Below, one piece after another: positions 49,757 to 58,093 of a DNA stretch of 64,000 nt. A model generated the notes under the pieces. The model made no database searches and was not told the origin of the DNA. It worked only from the letters and a program-made list of their open reading frames with translations. Numbering within the stretch: position 1 is the first letter of the stretch; every line of letters starts with the position of its first letter. The position numbers and the translations under genes are program-made. Origin of the DNA: Anaerolineales bacterium. Lineage in GTDB: Bacteria > Chloroflexota > Anaerolineae > Anaerolineales > Villigracilaceae. The DNA lies in the NCBI GenBank assembly GCA_013140605.1, contig JABFSL010000013.1, positions 1 through 64,000 of the forward strand, written 5' to 3'.

Positions 49757-50908
49757 TTACTCCGCGCGTAATTTGCGAGCCAGGGCGGTCATTTCTCTTG
49801 CCGTATCCTGGAAAACAATAGTGGCGGTATCCATTGGGAATTTCAATATAAATGGCTGATGATGACTGTTTGCAAACGCAAAATTACTGCTGAGATATGG
49901 CATGGTGGCGTTGATCGGTATCTCGATCATTTTCTCCGCATCAACTTTGCTTAATCCCTCAAGGCCCACCGCGCGATTAAGGATCGCATAAACCGAGGAT
50001 GCGCCAACCCCCTTCCCTTTGAGATATTTCCACAAAGTCCTGGTCAGAGAGACCGTACTAATATCGGTGCTAATGATCAATGCAATCACATCCGCATGTT
50101 GAATAAGAGGCAATGTGATCTTGGAAAGTGAACGGCCAATATCGATCAAAACATAATCATAGGATTCTTTTAAGGCTTTGACAATATCCCAAATACGCCC
50201 GACTTTAAGTCGATTACTGCTTTCCGGATCCGGCGAGCCTGCCAGCAAGTTGAATCCCCAAATATGCATATCCGGCAATTCAGTGCGGAAAAATTCCGGG
50301 GTGGTCTCTCCGGGATGCATATCAGTGATCGTTACGATATTTTGCGGTCCCTCATACCCGACAATTGGTGCAATGGACCCGATTGGCAGTACCATATCGA
50401 CAACCGCCACGCGCGCCTCGGGCTGGTTTTGCGAAATGCTCATGGCAAGGTTGGCACACATGGATGAAGTTCCCGTCCCGCCCTTGGCGCTTAGAAACAC
50501 CATTAACAAACCACCCTGTTTTGTAACAGCTTCCGTAATACCGAACAAGCGAGTGATCGTTTCATTGAGAAGTGTTACCGCCTGACCAGACTTTGTTATG
50601 TATTCACTAAAGCCCGCATCAAGGCATGATTTGATGCGAACCATGCCAGGGTCGCTGCTCAAAGCGATAAGAGGCATGGCGGAAGTCCGCAAATCCTGCT
50701 TCAGTTTATGAGCAATTTCCTCGCCTTTGAGATCAGCCAAAGTTGGGTCGATGATCGCAAGGTCTGGATGATCGCGCCAGGCAGAGATCAATCCCTCTTT
50801 GCCGGAACCCGCCTGGATCACTTCATATTTCTGATCCGCGAGAGTACGCGCAATGAAGTTGCGACTGGCAACATCTGCATCAACAATTAATATTTTCTTT
50901 TCAGGCAT
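49757..50908 (-). CDS. cpaE: CpaE-like receiver-MinD/ParA ATPase
   Basis: A 383-aa protein. Residues 1-120 form a receiver domain (ILIVDAD, Asp54 in LAIIDPTL, ALSSDPG, TKSG) with a shortened acidic pocket. A ParA/MinD-type ATPase follows, with deviant Walker A FLSAKGGTGTSSMCANLA (about 138-155), VAVVDMVLPIGS and YDYVLIDIGRSLS. CpaE proteins place Tad pilus machines at cell poles. It is transcribed with cpaF downstream and with the regulator and kinases upstream. Confidence 0.93.
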   Translation of the reverse strand: MPEKKILIVDADVASRNFIARTLADQKYEVIQAGSGKEGLISAWRDHPDLAIIDPTLADLKGEEIAHKLKQDLRTSAMPLIALSSDPGMVRIKSCLDAGFSEYITKSGQAVTLLNETITRLFGITEAVTKQGGLLMVFLSAKGGTGTSSMCANLAMSISQNQPEARVAVVDMVLPIGSIAPIVGYEGPQNIVTITDMHPGETTPEFFRTELPDMHIWGFNLLAGSPDPESSNRLKVGRIWDIVKALKESYDYVLIDIGRSLSKITLPLIQHADVIALIISTDISTVSLTRTLWKYLKGKGVGASSVYAILNRAVGLEGLSKVDAEKMIEIPINATMPYLSSNFAFANSHHQPFILKFPMDTATIVFQDTAREMTALARKLRAE

Positions 50909-50941
50909 TTCTCATTTCCTATGCGCGGCATCGCGCGCTAA

Positions 50942-51637
50942 TCACGACTCGAGCGGCGGCATCAGATACCCCAGCCCGGAGCGAGTGACAATATGATGCG
51001 GGTTATGGGCATCTTCCTCCAGCTTTTGGCGAAGGCGGGCGATGCTCACCCATAATATCTCTTTGTCATTTTTATATTCCACACCCCAAACACTGGTCAG
51101 CAGTTCCTCAGAAGTTAGTATCTTGCCAATATTATGGGCAAATTGAAGCAACAGGCGATACTCTGTGGCAGACAACGAGATGGCATCCTCGCCGCGCCAC
51201 ACTTCTGCACGCGCAAAATCGATCTTGAGATCATCGTGTGTAAAGAAGCGCGCCTGGGTTGTTTCAGCTGGCGGCTGGGCGCGGCGTAAAACAGCACGGA
51301 CGCGCGCAAGCAGCTCAGTCGCGGAAAACGGCTTGACCAGATAATCATCTGCGCCAAGGTCAAGCCCGCGGACGCGATCCTGTTCTTCTCCGCGGGCGGT
51401 TAATATGACTATGGGCACGTTCGAGAATTCACGCAGGCGCTGACAAACACCAAAGCCGTCCAGGCGCGGCATCATCACATCCAATAAAACAAGATCTATT
51501 GGCTGTGCTGAAAACACATCCAGGGCCTGCACGCCATCCTGCGCGGTGGCTACTTCATAACCTTCTGTCCGCAGGTTGGCCTCCAAAAGGCGCAGGTAAC
51601 GGGGTTCATCATCCACGATCAAAATACGCTTTGCCAT
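50942..51637 (-). CDS. OmpR/PhoB-family response regulator
   Basis: A 231-aa regulator with a receiver domain (IVDDEP, Asp53 in LVLLDVMMPRLDG, LTARG, Lys in YLVKPFS) and a winged-helix output domain (DLKIDFARAEVWRGEDAISLSATEYRLLLQF, ILTSEELLTSVWG, ARLRQKLEEDAHNPHHIVTRSGLGYLM). The two histidine-kinase genes directly upstream are its likely partners. AAGGAGA precedes the start. Confidence 0.96.
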   Translation of the reverse strand: MAKRILIVDDEPRYLRLLEANLRTEGYEVATAQDGVQALDVFSAQPIDLVLLDVMMPRLDGFGVCQRLREFSNVPIVILTARGEEQDRVRGLDLGADDYLVKPFSATELLARVRAVLRRAQPPAETTQARFFTHDDLKIDFARAEVWRGEDAISLSATEYRLLLQFAHNIGKILTSEELLTSVWGVEYKNDKEILWVSIARLRQKLEEDAHNPHHIVTRSGLGYLMPPLES

Positions 51638-51667
51638 ATGATCTCCTTGGGATAAAAATGAGAGCGG

Positions 51668-52855
51668 TCAAAGTGTTGGGTCAATGGGCAACTCAATGAT
51701 GAACGTTGTCCCTTCACCTAACACTGACTCTACCCAAATATTACCATGATGTGCCATAACAATTTGCTTGCAAATATACAGACCGAGACCGGTGCCGGTT
51801 ACGGTACGCTCTCCAGGAACACGATAGAAACGCTCGAACAAAAAGGGAAGATAATCTCCGGGGATGCCCTCGCCTTTATCGGCGAAGGTGACGCGCAGGT
51901 AATCTCCACTGGCAGACATTGAGATGACGATCTCACTGGTGGGAGCATACTTGATCGCGTTGCTAAATAAATTATCAAATACCTGTGAGAGACGCATCCC
52001 GTCTCCATGAATGGGCGGGAGAGGCTCCAGGTCAAAGGTGATTTTCAATTCAGGGTGGTGTGTATTAATGCGCGTTGCGACATCCCGCAAAAGCGCGTCT
52101 ATTCTAACGGGAGAGAATTTAAATTGCAGGGTCTTGCTTTGCAAGCGCGCAGACTCAAGCATATCTTCGATCAGCCTTGTCAGTCGGTCGGCTTCCTCGT
52201 CGATGATGTTAAGAAATTCGTGTGTGGTTTCTTCATCCCAGGTTGTATCCTGTCTTAACAGGCTGGTGCTGTATCCTTTAATAAAACCAAGGGGTGTCCG
52301 AAGTTCATGAGAAATGGTGGAGACAAAATCATCCTGCAAACGCATTTGCCTTTGCACGGAATCCAATTCGGAACGCGCTTCCTGCAAATCGCGGCGCTCG
52401 ATCAGCGCAGCAACCCAGAATGCCTGCAAGGATGCAATTTGAATATGCAGTTTTGAATATTCCGGTCCGCCAAATCGAATGACAACCAGCGCCCCGCTTA
52501 ACCGCGCGCCAATATATAACGGAAACCCGATCAGATGCGCCAAAGCTAGGCGATTGGGATGCGTGGAACCGGATTGAGGTTCCTTCATCACAATATTGCC
52601 CGTTGAGATCACTTCATTCGCCAGACTCTCACCCCATGCGGCATCAGCTTCAGCATTTTTACCGCGCCCCATCGCGCGCGCATACGCAACATCCAACCCT
52701 TTAGTAAGCGGGTCTTCCAGATAGATCGCCACATTATCAAAAACAAAAGAGCCGCGCATGGATATAAAGAGAGTATCCAGCCCGGCTTTCCAATCCTGTT
52801 TTTGTTGGACTTCCTGAAAAAGATCGTTCAAAAGGGAAAGAGTATGTGTATCCAT
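51668..52855 (-). CDS. GAF-domain sensor histidine kinase
   Basis: A 395-aa soluble kinase: a GAF-like domain (about 10-155), a short coiled coil, HisKA (FVSTISHELRTPLGFIKGY, His183) and HATPase (N box FDNLFSNAIKYAP, G1 FADKGEGIP, G2 GTGLGLYICKQIV). It has no membrane segment, so it senses a cytoplasmic signal. It lies 2 bp after the upstream kinase and 30 bp before the OmpR-type regulator. Confidence 0.95.
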   Translation of the reverse strand: MDTHTLSLLNDLFQEVQQKQDWKAGLDTLFISMRGSFVFDNVAIYLEDPLTKGLDVAYARAMGRGKNAEADAAWGESLANEVISTGNIVMKEPQSGSTHPNRLALAHLIGFPLYIGARLSGALVVIRFGGPEYSKLHIQIASLQAFWVAALIERRDLQEARSELDSVQRQMRLQDDFVSTISHELRTPLGFIKGYSTSLLRQDTTWDEETTHEFLNIIDEEADRLTRLIEDMLESARLQSKTLQFKFSPVRIDALLRDVATRINTHHPELKITFDLEPLPPIHGDGMRLSQVFDNLFSNAIKYAPTSEIVISMSASGDYLRVTFADKGEGIPGDYLPFLFERFYRVPGERTVTGTGLGLYICKQIVMAHHGNIWVESVLGEGTTFIIELPIDPTL

Positions 52856-52857
52856 TT

Positions 52858-53880
52858 CTACTCACGCACCGCCAGCAACGGGAACTTTATCGTGGAGCCT
52901 TTTCCTTCCACAGATTGAATATCCAATAAGGAGCCGTGCGCTTCCACGATCTGGCGGACCAGCGAAAGCCCCAGCCCTGTGCCGCCAAAGTGCCGTGTTG
53001 AAGAAGCATCCAATTGATGGAAAGGTTCAAAAACTTCGCTTAAGCGGCTTGATGGAATACCGATGCCGGTATCTGTTACAGAGCAGTTGACGAGGTTGAT
53101 ACCTTCCTCTTTGAGAGCGATCACAACGCTTCCGCCCGCCGGGGTGAATTTGATCCCGTTATCGAGCAGTTGATTCACCACCCAGCCGATCTTCTCCGGG
53201 TCTGCCTGTACGGTGGGGATATTTTCCGGCACCACTGCAATCACCTGCACACCGCGCTCCTCGGCCTTGCTCAGCGCAGATTTGGCCGCCAGTGACACAA
53301 TGCGGCCAATATCAGCATTATCCAATCTCATGCTCATCTCACCGCGCGAGGCAAGCGAGAACATAATAATATCTTCGATCAGGCTTTCCAATTTTGTTGT
53401 CGCGCGCTGGCTTACCTGTAAGGCATGGCGTTGATCGTCCGTGACCGGGCCCAGCGATTCTGTGACAAGCAATTCGAGATAGCCCTTTACATGCGTAAGA
53501 GGCGTTCGCAATTCGTGTGAAATATTCGCCACAAAATTCGCCTTCATCTGACTCAGTTCCGAGAGCCTTTGCAGCGCTTCGTTCAGGTCTGCGGTGCGTT
53601 CCTTTACGCGCTGTTCAAGGTTTCGATGCGACGATTGCAAAGCGGAACGCAATTGAATGAGTTGTTCCGTCACCACCTGATCCAAAGTATCGCGGTCGAG
53701 CAGATTTAATTCCATCAATGCCTGACCAAGCAAATACGGTCTGCCTCGTTTGATCTGTTCCTGTTGATAAGCAAGCGCTTTCTGCAGATTCTCTTCACTG
53801 ACCATCCCTTTTTGGACAATGTATTCGCCCATACGAGGGATCAGCATTTCGGGGGTAAGTTTTGGAAGGCTATTTGGCAT
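52858..53880 (-). CDS. Histidine kinase with GspE/MshEN-like N-terminal domain
   Basis: A 340-aa soluble kinase. Residues about 10-78 (MGEYIVQKGMVSEENLQKAL, YLLGQALMELNLLDRDTLDQ, VVTEQLIQLR) match the N-terminal domain of GspE/PilB/MshE ATPases, which in MshE binds c-di-GMP. A coiled coil (about 80-112) follows, then HisKA (FVANISHELRTPLTHVKGY, His122) and HATPase (LLDNGIKFTPAGG, DTGIGIPSSRL, GGTGLGLSLV). Joined to a kinase and lying in the same run as cpaE/cpaF, it suggests c-di-GMP or secretion-ATPase input to signalling; that is inference. Confidence 0.9.
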   Translation of the reverse strand: MPNSLPKLTPEMLIPRMGEYIVQKGMVSEENLQKALAYQQEQIKRGRPYLLGQALMELNLLDRDTLDQVVTEQLIQLRSALQSSHRNLEQRVKERTADLNEALQRLSELSQMKANFVANISHELRTPLTHVKGYLELLVTESLGPVTDDQRHALQVSQRATTKLESLIEDIIMFSLASRGEMSMRLDNADIGRIVSLAAKSALSKAEERGVQVIAVVPENIPTVQADPEKIGWVVNQLLDNGIKFTPAGGSVVIALKEEGINLVNCSVTDTGIGIPSSRLSEVFEPFHQLDASSTRHFGGTGLGLSLVRQIVEAHGSLLDIQSVEGKGSTIKFPLLAVRE

Positions 53881-53895
53881 GATTGATTCAATGAT

Positions 53896-55509
53896 TTACT
53901 GCAATACCCAATCTCCACCGATCATGGTTGCGGAGGCTTGCATGGTCAACAGATCATTGGGGTCAACTGAAAAAATATCCTGTTCCAGGACGATCAAGTC
54001 GGCAAGATAATTTTCAGCAAGTTTTCCAATGCGATCTTCCGCATTGGCGGCGTAGGCGGCGCCCACAGTGTAGGCGGACAATGCCTCAGCGAGAGTCAAT
54101 TTTTGTTCCGGGTACCAGCCCTCAGCGGAGGGTGAACCGTCAGCCCTTCGTCGGGTGACTGCGGCGTGCAATCCCAAAAATGGGTTTGGCGATTCTACCG
54201 GTGCATCCGACCCGAAAGCAAGATGTGCGCCTTGATCCAATTGAGTCCGCCAGGCATAGGCCAGCGCGGAACGGTCTCCCCAAAAGCGGTCGGCCGCGTG
54301 CATATCGGAGGGCGCGTGGATGGGCTGCATGGATGCGATCACATTAAGCTGCGCGAAACGCGGCACATCATCGGGATGCAAGACTTGCACGTGTTCGATG
54401 CGGTGACGCAGATGCGGCAGATTTTTTTCTTTTTCATATTTACGAAGTTGTTCGTAGGCGTTTAATACTTCATGATTGGCACGGTCGCCAATTGCATGGA
54501 CGGTCATGCTTAAGCCAACGTCGGCGGCTTTGCGGCAATGTTCAAAAAGTTCCTCGCCATCCATATTTAGAATACCACGATTTTCTGCGCCGCCGTTATA
54601 AGGTTGGAACATTGCGGCGGTCTGCGGACCAAGGGCGCCATCCATGAAGGCTTTTACGGAACCGATCCACAACCATTCATCGCCAAAGCCTGTGCGGAGG
54701 CCAAGTTCGAAGGCATGCTCAACGCTGTCCACGGGAATATTTTTGTTGACACGTAATTTTAGCCCGCCCTGTGCGTGTAATTGTTGCAAAGCCATAAAAG
54801 AATCGCGGCGGTCAAAATCGTGAATGCCTGTTAATCCCATCTTCCAAAAAATGGGTTGAGCCTTTTCAATCGCGCGTTGAATGGAATCAATGGATGGTTC
54901 AGGGATGACATTGTCAATCAAACCCATTGCTGTTTCAAGCAGAATGCCTGTTGTATGTCCGCTTTCATCACGTTGGATCGTGCCGTTTTTCGGGTCAGGT
55001 GTATCGCTGGTAATTTGTGCAAGATTCAAGGCAGAGGTATTTGCCCATGCGGCATGTAATGATTTGGCTGTGAGATAAACAGGGTTGTTTGGCGCAATGG
55101 CATCGAGTTCACTTGCTGTCGGCCAATTCCCCTCACCCCCAGCCCCTCTCCCTAAAGGCGAGGGGAGCCATTCATTTTGATTCCAGCCGTGACCGAGAAT
55201 CCATTCACCGGGTTTGGTGATCTTTACGCGTTCGGCCACGCGGCGCAGACATTCTTCCTTTGTCTTTGTTTCGCAATCGACCTTTTCAAGTCCCAGCGAA
55301 TAATATTGAAGGTGAATATGCGCGTCTGTCATGCCGGGCAAAATGGTTCTGCCTTGCATATCCTGCTTTTCAACTTTGCCATGCGCGATGCCTTCCAATT
55401 TATCCTTGTCCCCCACCGCGATAATCCGCCCGCCCGCGATCAGAATCGCGGAAGCCGAGGGATGGGTTGAATCAAGTGTGTGAATGTTTGCGTTATAGAG
55501 GAGTTTCAT
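53896..55509 (-). CDS. YtcJ-like metal-dependent amidohydrolase with repeat-derived insert
   Basis: A 537-aa amidohydrolase of the YtcJ/AepA type. It has the first metal motif LPGMTDAHIHLQYYSLGLEK (about 55-74), SMTVHAIGDRANHEVLNAYE, RHRIEHVQVLHPDDVPRF and the catalytic Asp in LAFGSDAPVESPNPFLG. Residues 116-127 (PSPLGRGAGGEG) interrupt GHGWNQNEWL...NWPTASELD, a place where relatives are continuous, and are encoded by a GC-rich palindromic repeat (55129-55164). The product is probably still functional since the frame is kept. The substrate is unknown. Confidence 0.92.
   Translation of the reverse strand: MKLLYNANIHTLDSTHPSASAILIAGGRIIAVGDKDKLEGIAHGKVEKQDMQGRTILPGMTDAHIHLQYYSLGLEKVDCETKTKEECLRRVAERVKITKPGEWILGHGWNQNEWLPSPLGRGAGGEGNWPTASELDAIAPNNPVYLTAKSLHAAWANTSALNLAQITSDTPDPKNGTIQRDESGHTTGILLETAMGLIDNVIPEPSIDSIQRAIEKAQPIFWKMGLTGIHDFDRRDSFMALQQLHAQGGLKLRVNKNIPVDSVEHAFELGLRTGFGDEWLWIGSVKAFMDGALGPQTAAMFQPYNGGAENRGILNMDGEELFEHCRKAADVGLSMTVHAIGDRANHEVLNAYEQLRKYEKEKNLPHLRHRIEHVQVLHPDDVPRFAQLNVIASMQPIHAPSDMHAADRFWGDRSALAYAWRTQLDQGAHLAFGSDAPVESPNPFLGLHAAVTRRRADGSPSAEGWYPEQKLTLAEALSAYTVGAAYAANAEDRIGKLAENYLADLIVLEQDIFSVDPNDLLTMQASATMIGGDWVLQ
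55129..55164. repeat. GC-rich palindromic repeat inserted in frame in the amidohydrolase gene
   Basis: CCCCTCACCCCCAGCCCCTC followed by TCCCTAAAGGCGAGGG makes a C/G-rich element with a CTC...GAGGGG inner palindrome. It spans 36 bp, 12 codons, and reads PSPLGRGAGGEG. The sequence type is a well-known dispersed intergenic repeat in many bacteria. Confidence 0.85.
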
Positions 55510-55525
55510 ATTAGATTTTTATACC

Positions 55526-55587
55526 GTAGGGGCGGGGTCATCCCGCCTTGTTGTAAATCGTCCAGGGCGCAGAGACCGCGCCCCTAC
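55526..55587. repeat. GTAGGGGCG...CGCCCCTAC palindromic repeat
   Basis: Terminal arms GTAGGGGCG (55526-55534) and CGCCCCTAC (55579-55587) enclose a 44-bp middle with GGGGTCATCCCGCC. It fills the gap between parB and the amidohydrolase gene. It shares the TAGGGGCGGGG core with the stem-loop at 7105-7139. Confidence 0.8.
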
Positions 55588-55591
55588 ATGG

Positions 55592-56449
55592 TTACGTCAA
55601 CTTATCAATGAGCGCATCCAGCTCTTCACCGGAATAATAATAGATGGTGACTGTGCCGCCTTTTTTTCCATGTTTCAACGAGACTTTTGTGCCGAGGCTG
55701 TTTTGCAGGCGTTTTTCCACATCGTTCACATCCGCGTTTCGGGCTGGTTTCTTCGCCTTGATCGGTTTCTGCCCCGCGAGTTTTCTAACATACTCTTCTG
55801 TCTGGCGCACATTGAAAGAGAGATTTACAACTGTCTGCAAAGCGGAGGCTTGCGCCTTCTGCGTGGACAATGCCAATAACGCGCGTGCATGACCTTCGGT
55901 AATAGTTCCATCCACCAAAGCTTGTTTGACAATATCCGCCAATCCGAGCAAACGCAATGTGTTCGTAACCGCCACGCGGCTTTTTCCCACACGTTTCGCG
56001 ACCGCTTCGTGCGATAAACCAAATTCCTCAACAAGCTGACGATACGCTTCGGCTTCTTCCATCGAATTCAAGTCTGCGCGTTGAACATTCTCGATCAACG
56101 CGATCTCAAGCAATTCCTGATTATTTGCCTGCCGCGTGATCACAGGGACTGTCCGCAGGCCAGCTTTTTGCGCAGCCTGCCAACGGCGTTCGCCCGCAAT
56201 CAGGATGAACGTCCCATCCGATTTTGGCGTGACGATCAACGGTTGGATGACTCCATGCTCCCGAATGGATGCGGCCAACTCCGCCAGATCATCTTCCTTA
56301 AAATGGATTCGCGGCTGGCGCGGATTTGGTTGAATCGATTCCACCGCCACTTGCTGAACGCCGCCAACACCAGAAGAAGCGGGTTGAGACTTTCCGCCTG
56401 ATGGAATAAGTGCATCTAACCCTTTACCAAGACCTGTTCGTTGAGCCAT
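55592..56449 (-). CDS. parB: Chromosome partitioning protein ParB
   Basis: A 285-aa parS-binding CTPase. It has the N-terminal ParA-stimulating tail (MAQRTGLGKGLDALIPSGG), the CTP-binding domain with IQPNPRQPRIHF, IREHGVIQPLIV and LIAGERRWQAAQKAGL, the HTH with LSHEAVAKRVGKSRVAVTNTLRLL, and a C-terminal dimer domain after a Lys-rich linker. AGGAG precedes the ATG. parA lies upstream but is separated by a foreign-looking nuclease gene. No canonical parS site (TGTTTCACGTGAAACA type) was seen in the window. Confidence 0.97.
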   Translation of the reverse strand: MAQRTGLGKGLDALIPSGGKSQPASSGVGGVQQVAVESIQPNPRQPRIHFKEDDLAELAASIREHGVIQPLIVTPKSDGTFILIAGERRWQAAQKAGLRTVPVITRQANNQELLEIALIENVQRADLNSMEEAEAYRQLVEEFGLSHEAVAKRVGKSRVAVTNTLRLLGLADIVKQALVDGTITEGHARALLALSTQKAQASALQTVVNLSFNVRQTEEYVRKLAGQKPIKAKKPARNADVNDVEKRLQNSLGTKVSLKHGKKGGTVTIYYYSGEELDALIDKLT

Positions 56450-56503
56450 AAAAACTCCTATTTCAAGATACTTTTTAATCTCAGAATCTTTTATCTATTT
56501 GCG

Positions 56504-57289
56504 TTAACCACTAATGCTATTCTGTTTCACTTTGCGAAGTGAAACAGAAAGATCATATTCAAACAATTCTACATCTGAGATTCTTGATGTCGCAAGATGT
56601 AAATCAGCAGAAATTTCCCTTGCAATTATTATGCCTCTAACCCTTTGAGCATGTTCTGCTTGATTCTTTTCAATCCATGCCATGTATCTCAATAATTGGC
56701 CAATAACTCTGTCATATCCTTTAGACACCTTTAATTCAATCACAACATAATTATTTTGTTTATCAATTGCTAACAAATCTATAAAACGACCACCAACTGG
56801 AAATTCGACACCACTTATTCCTTCATCTTCATATAAGTGAAGACCGGGTTCAATGATTGTTAAATTTCGTGAGAGAAAATCTCTTAAGTCACTTTCGTAT
56901 GCAAAACCTGTTTGATGAAATTCTTCTTCTGTTTCATCCTCGATTTCTTCGGGATTCTCCACCTGTGTACTTCCACCCTTCTCAGGAAGTGATTTTACAT
57001 ACAGAGGAGAGGGGTCATTTTCTTTTTCATACAATCTGAAGTGCCCACCATTGATTTGGTAGAAAAGATCGTCTTCGCCATTTTGATTCACATTGTAATG
57101 AACTCTGCTCGGTGCATTTACAGACATTTTTATTAAATGGGCGGTAATTGTACCCATTTTTATTTTTGGATACTTTGACTTAAACCATGAAATCACTTGG
57201 TCTTTTGAAACTATTTGCCCTTTTACAATATTTTGGTCAGTAACAAAATATTTGAATAGCAGGCGTACTGGTTTTTCATAAATAGACAT
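56504..57289 (-). CDS. NucS/PD-(D/E)XK-like nuclease with N-terminal winged-helix-like domain
   Basis: The product has 261 aa and is clearly more AT-rich than its neighbours. Residues 1-95 (RLLFKYFVTDQNIVKGQIVSKDQVISWFKSKYP, YQINGGHFRLYE) look like a winged-helix reader. A charged linker follows. Residues about 125-250 resemble the NucS-type endonuclease domain: ESDLRDFLSRNLTIIEPGLHLY, GRFIDLLAID (Asp), YVVIELK (Glu, Lys) and IGQLLRYMAWI (Gln). Catalytic residues look intact. Its place between parA and parB and its base composition suggest recent insertion; a defence role is inference. Confidence 0.82.
   Translation of the reverse strand: MSIYEKPVRLLFKYFVTDQNIVKGQIVSKDQVISWFKSKYPKIKMGTITAHLIKMSVNAPSRVHYNVNQNGEDDLFYQINGGHFRLYEKENDPSPLYVKSLPEKGGSTQVENPEEIEDETEEEFHQTGFAYESDLRDFLSRNLTIIEPGLHLYEDEGISGVEFPVGGRFIDLLAIDKQNNYVVIELKVSKGYDRVIGQLLRYMAWIEKNQAEHAQRVRGIIIAREISADLHLATSRISDVELFEYDLSVSLRKVKQNSISG
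56521..56548. repeat. Hairpin with split parS-like half-sites
   Basis: Arms TCTGTTTCACTT (56521-56532) and AAGTGAAACAGA (56537-56548) are perfect complements around TGCG, in the last codons of the nuclease gene just upstream of parB. They contain TGTTTCAC and GTGAAACA, the two halves of a parS site, but 8 bp apart. Confidence 0.6.
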
Positions 57290-57316
57290 ATTGAACCTTT
57301 TTCGGGAAATGCCTAA

Positions 57317-58093
57317 CTACACTTTCACGCCGTCACTCTTCAACAATTCTTTTGCCAATGCTTCATATGCCTGCGCACCGACAGAGGAGGGTGCGTACGC
57401 AGAAATGGGCAATCCATAAGATGGCGCTTCTGCGAGACGAATGTTACGCGGAATCACACTCTTGAACACCTGTTCGGGGAAATGACTATTGACTTCGGCG
57501 ACCACATCATTGGCAAGATTCGTGCGGCTGTCGAACATGGTCAACACAACGCCGCGAACAACCAGTTCTGGAAAAAGCAGTGAGCGGACACGTTCGATCG
57601 TTTGCGTCAATTGGCCCAGACCCTCCAGCGCGAGATATTCACACTGCACAGGCACGATCACGCCGTCCATGGCGGCCATCAAACCATTGACCGTCAGCAG
57701 GCCAAGCGAAGGCGGGCAATCTATCAGAATATAATCATAGCGGTCTTTTATTTGCAAGATCGCTTTTCGCAAACGCGATTCACGCGCCAGTTCATCCACC
57801 AATTCCACTTCCGCGCCCGCCAGCGAAGGCGACGATGGCAGCAATGATAATTTAAGCCGTTCATTCAACAAAATGGACGCGGCAATTTTTGTATCGCCGA
57901 GCAATGCCTCATACGTGCCGCTCTGCACATTGGCTTTATCCACGCCAAGGCAGGATGTTGCATTGGCTTGCGGGTCAAGATCAACAACCAATACACGCTG
58001 ACCCAATTGCGCCAGATACGCGCCGAGATTAATTGTAGTGGTGGTTTTCCCCACACCGCCTTTTTGATTCACGAGCGTATAAATACGCGTCAC
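57317..58093 (-). CDS. parA: Chromosome partitioning ATPase ParA/Soj
   Basis: A 258-aa Walker-type ATPase: MTRIYTLVNQKGGVGKTTTTINLG (deviant Walker A at about 10-18), VLVVDLDPQANATSCLG, DYILIDCPPSLGLLTVNG and VVLTMFDSRTNLANDVV. The start is the GTG at 58093 with GGAGG 7 nt upstream. It overlaps the kinase stop (GTGA), so translation is coupled. It works with ParB in origin segregation. Confidence 0.97.
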   Translation of the reverse strand: MTRIYTLVNQKGGVGKTTTTINLGAYLAQLGQRVLVVDLDPQANATSCLGVDKANVQSGTYEALLGDTKIAASILLNERLKLSLLPSSPSLAGAEVELVDELARESRLRKAILQIKDRYDYILIDCPPSLGLLTVNGLMAAMDGVIVPVQCEYLALEGLGQLTQTIERVRSLLFPELVVRGVVLTMFDSRTNLANDVVAEVNSHFPEQVFKSVIPRNIRLAEAPSYGLPISAYAPSSVGAQAYEALAKELLKSDGVKV

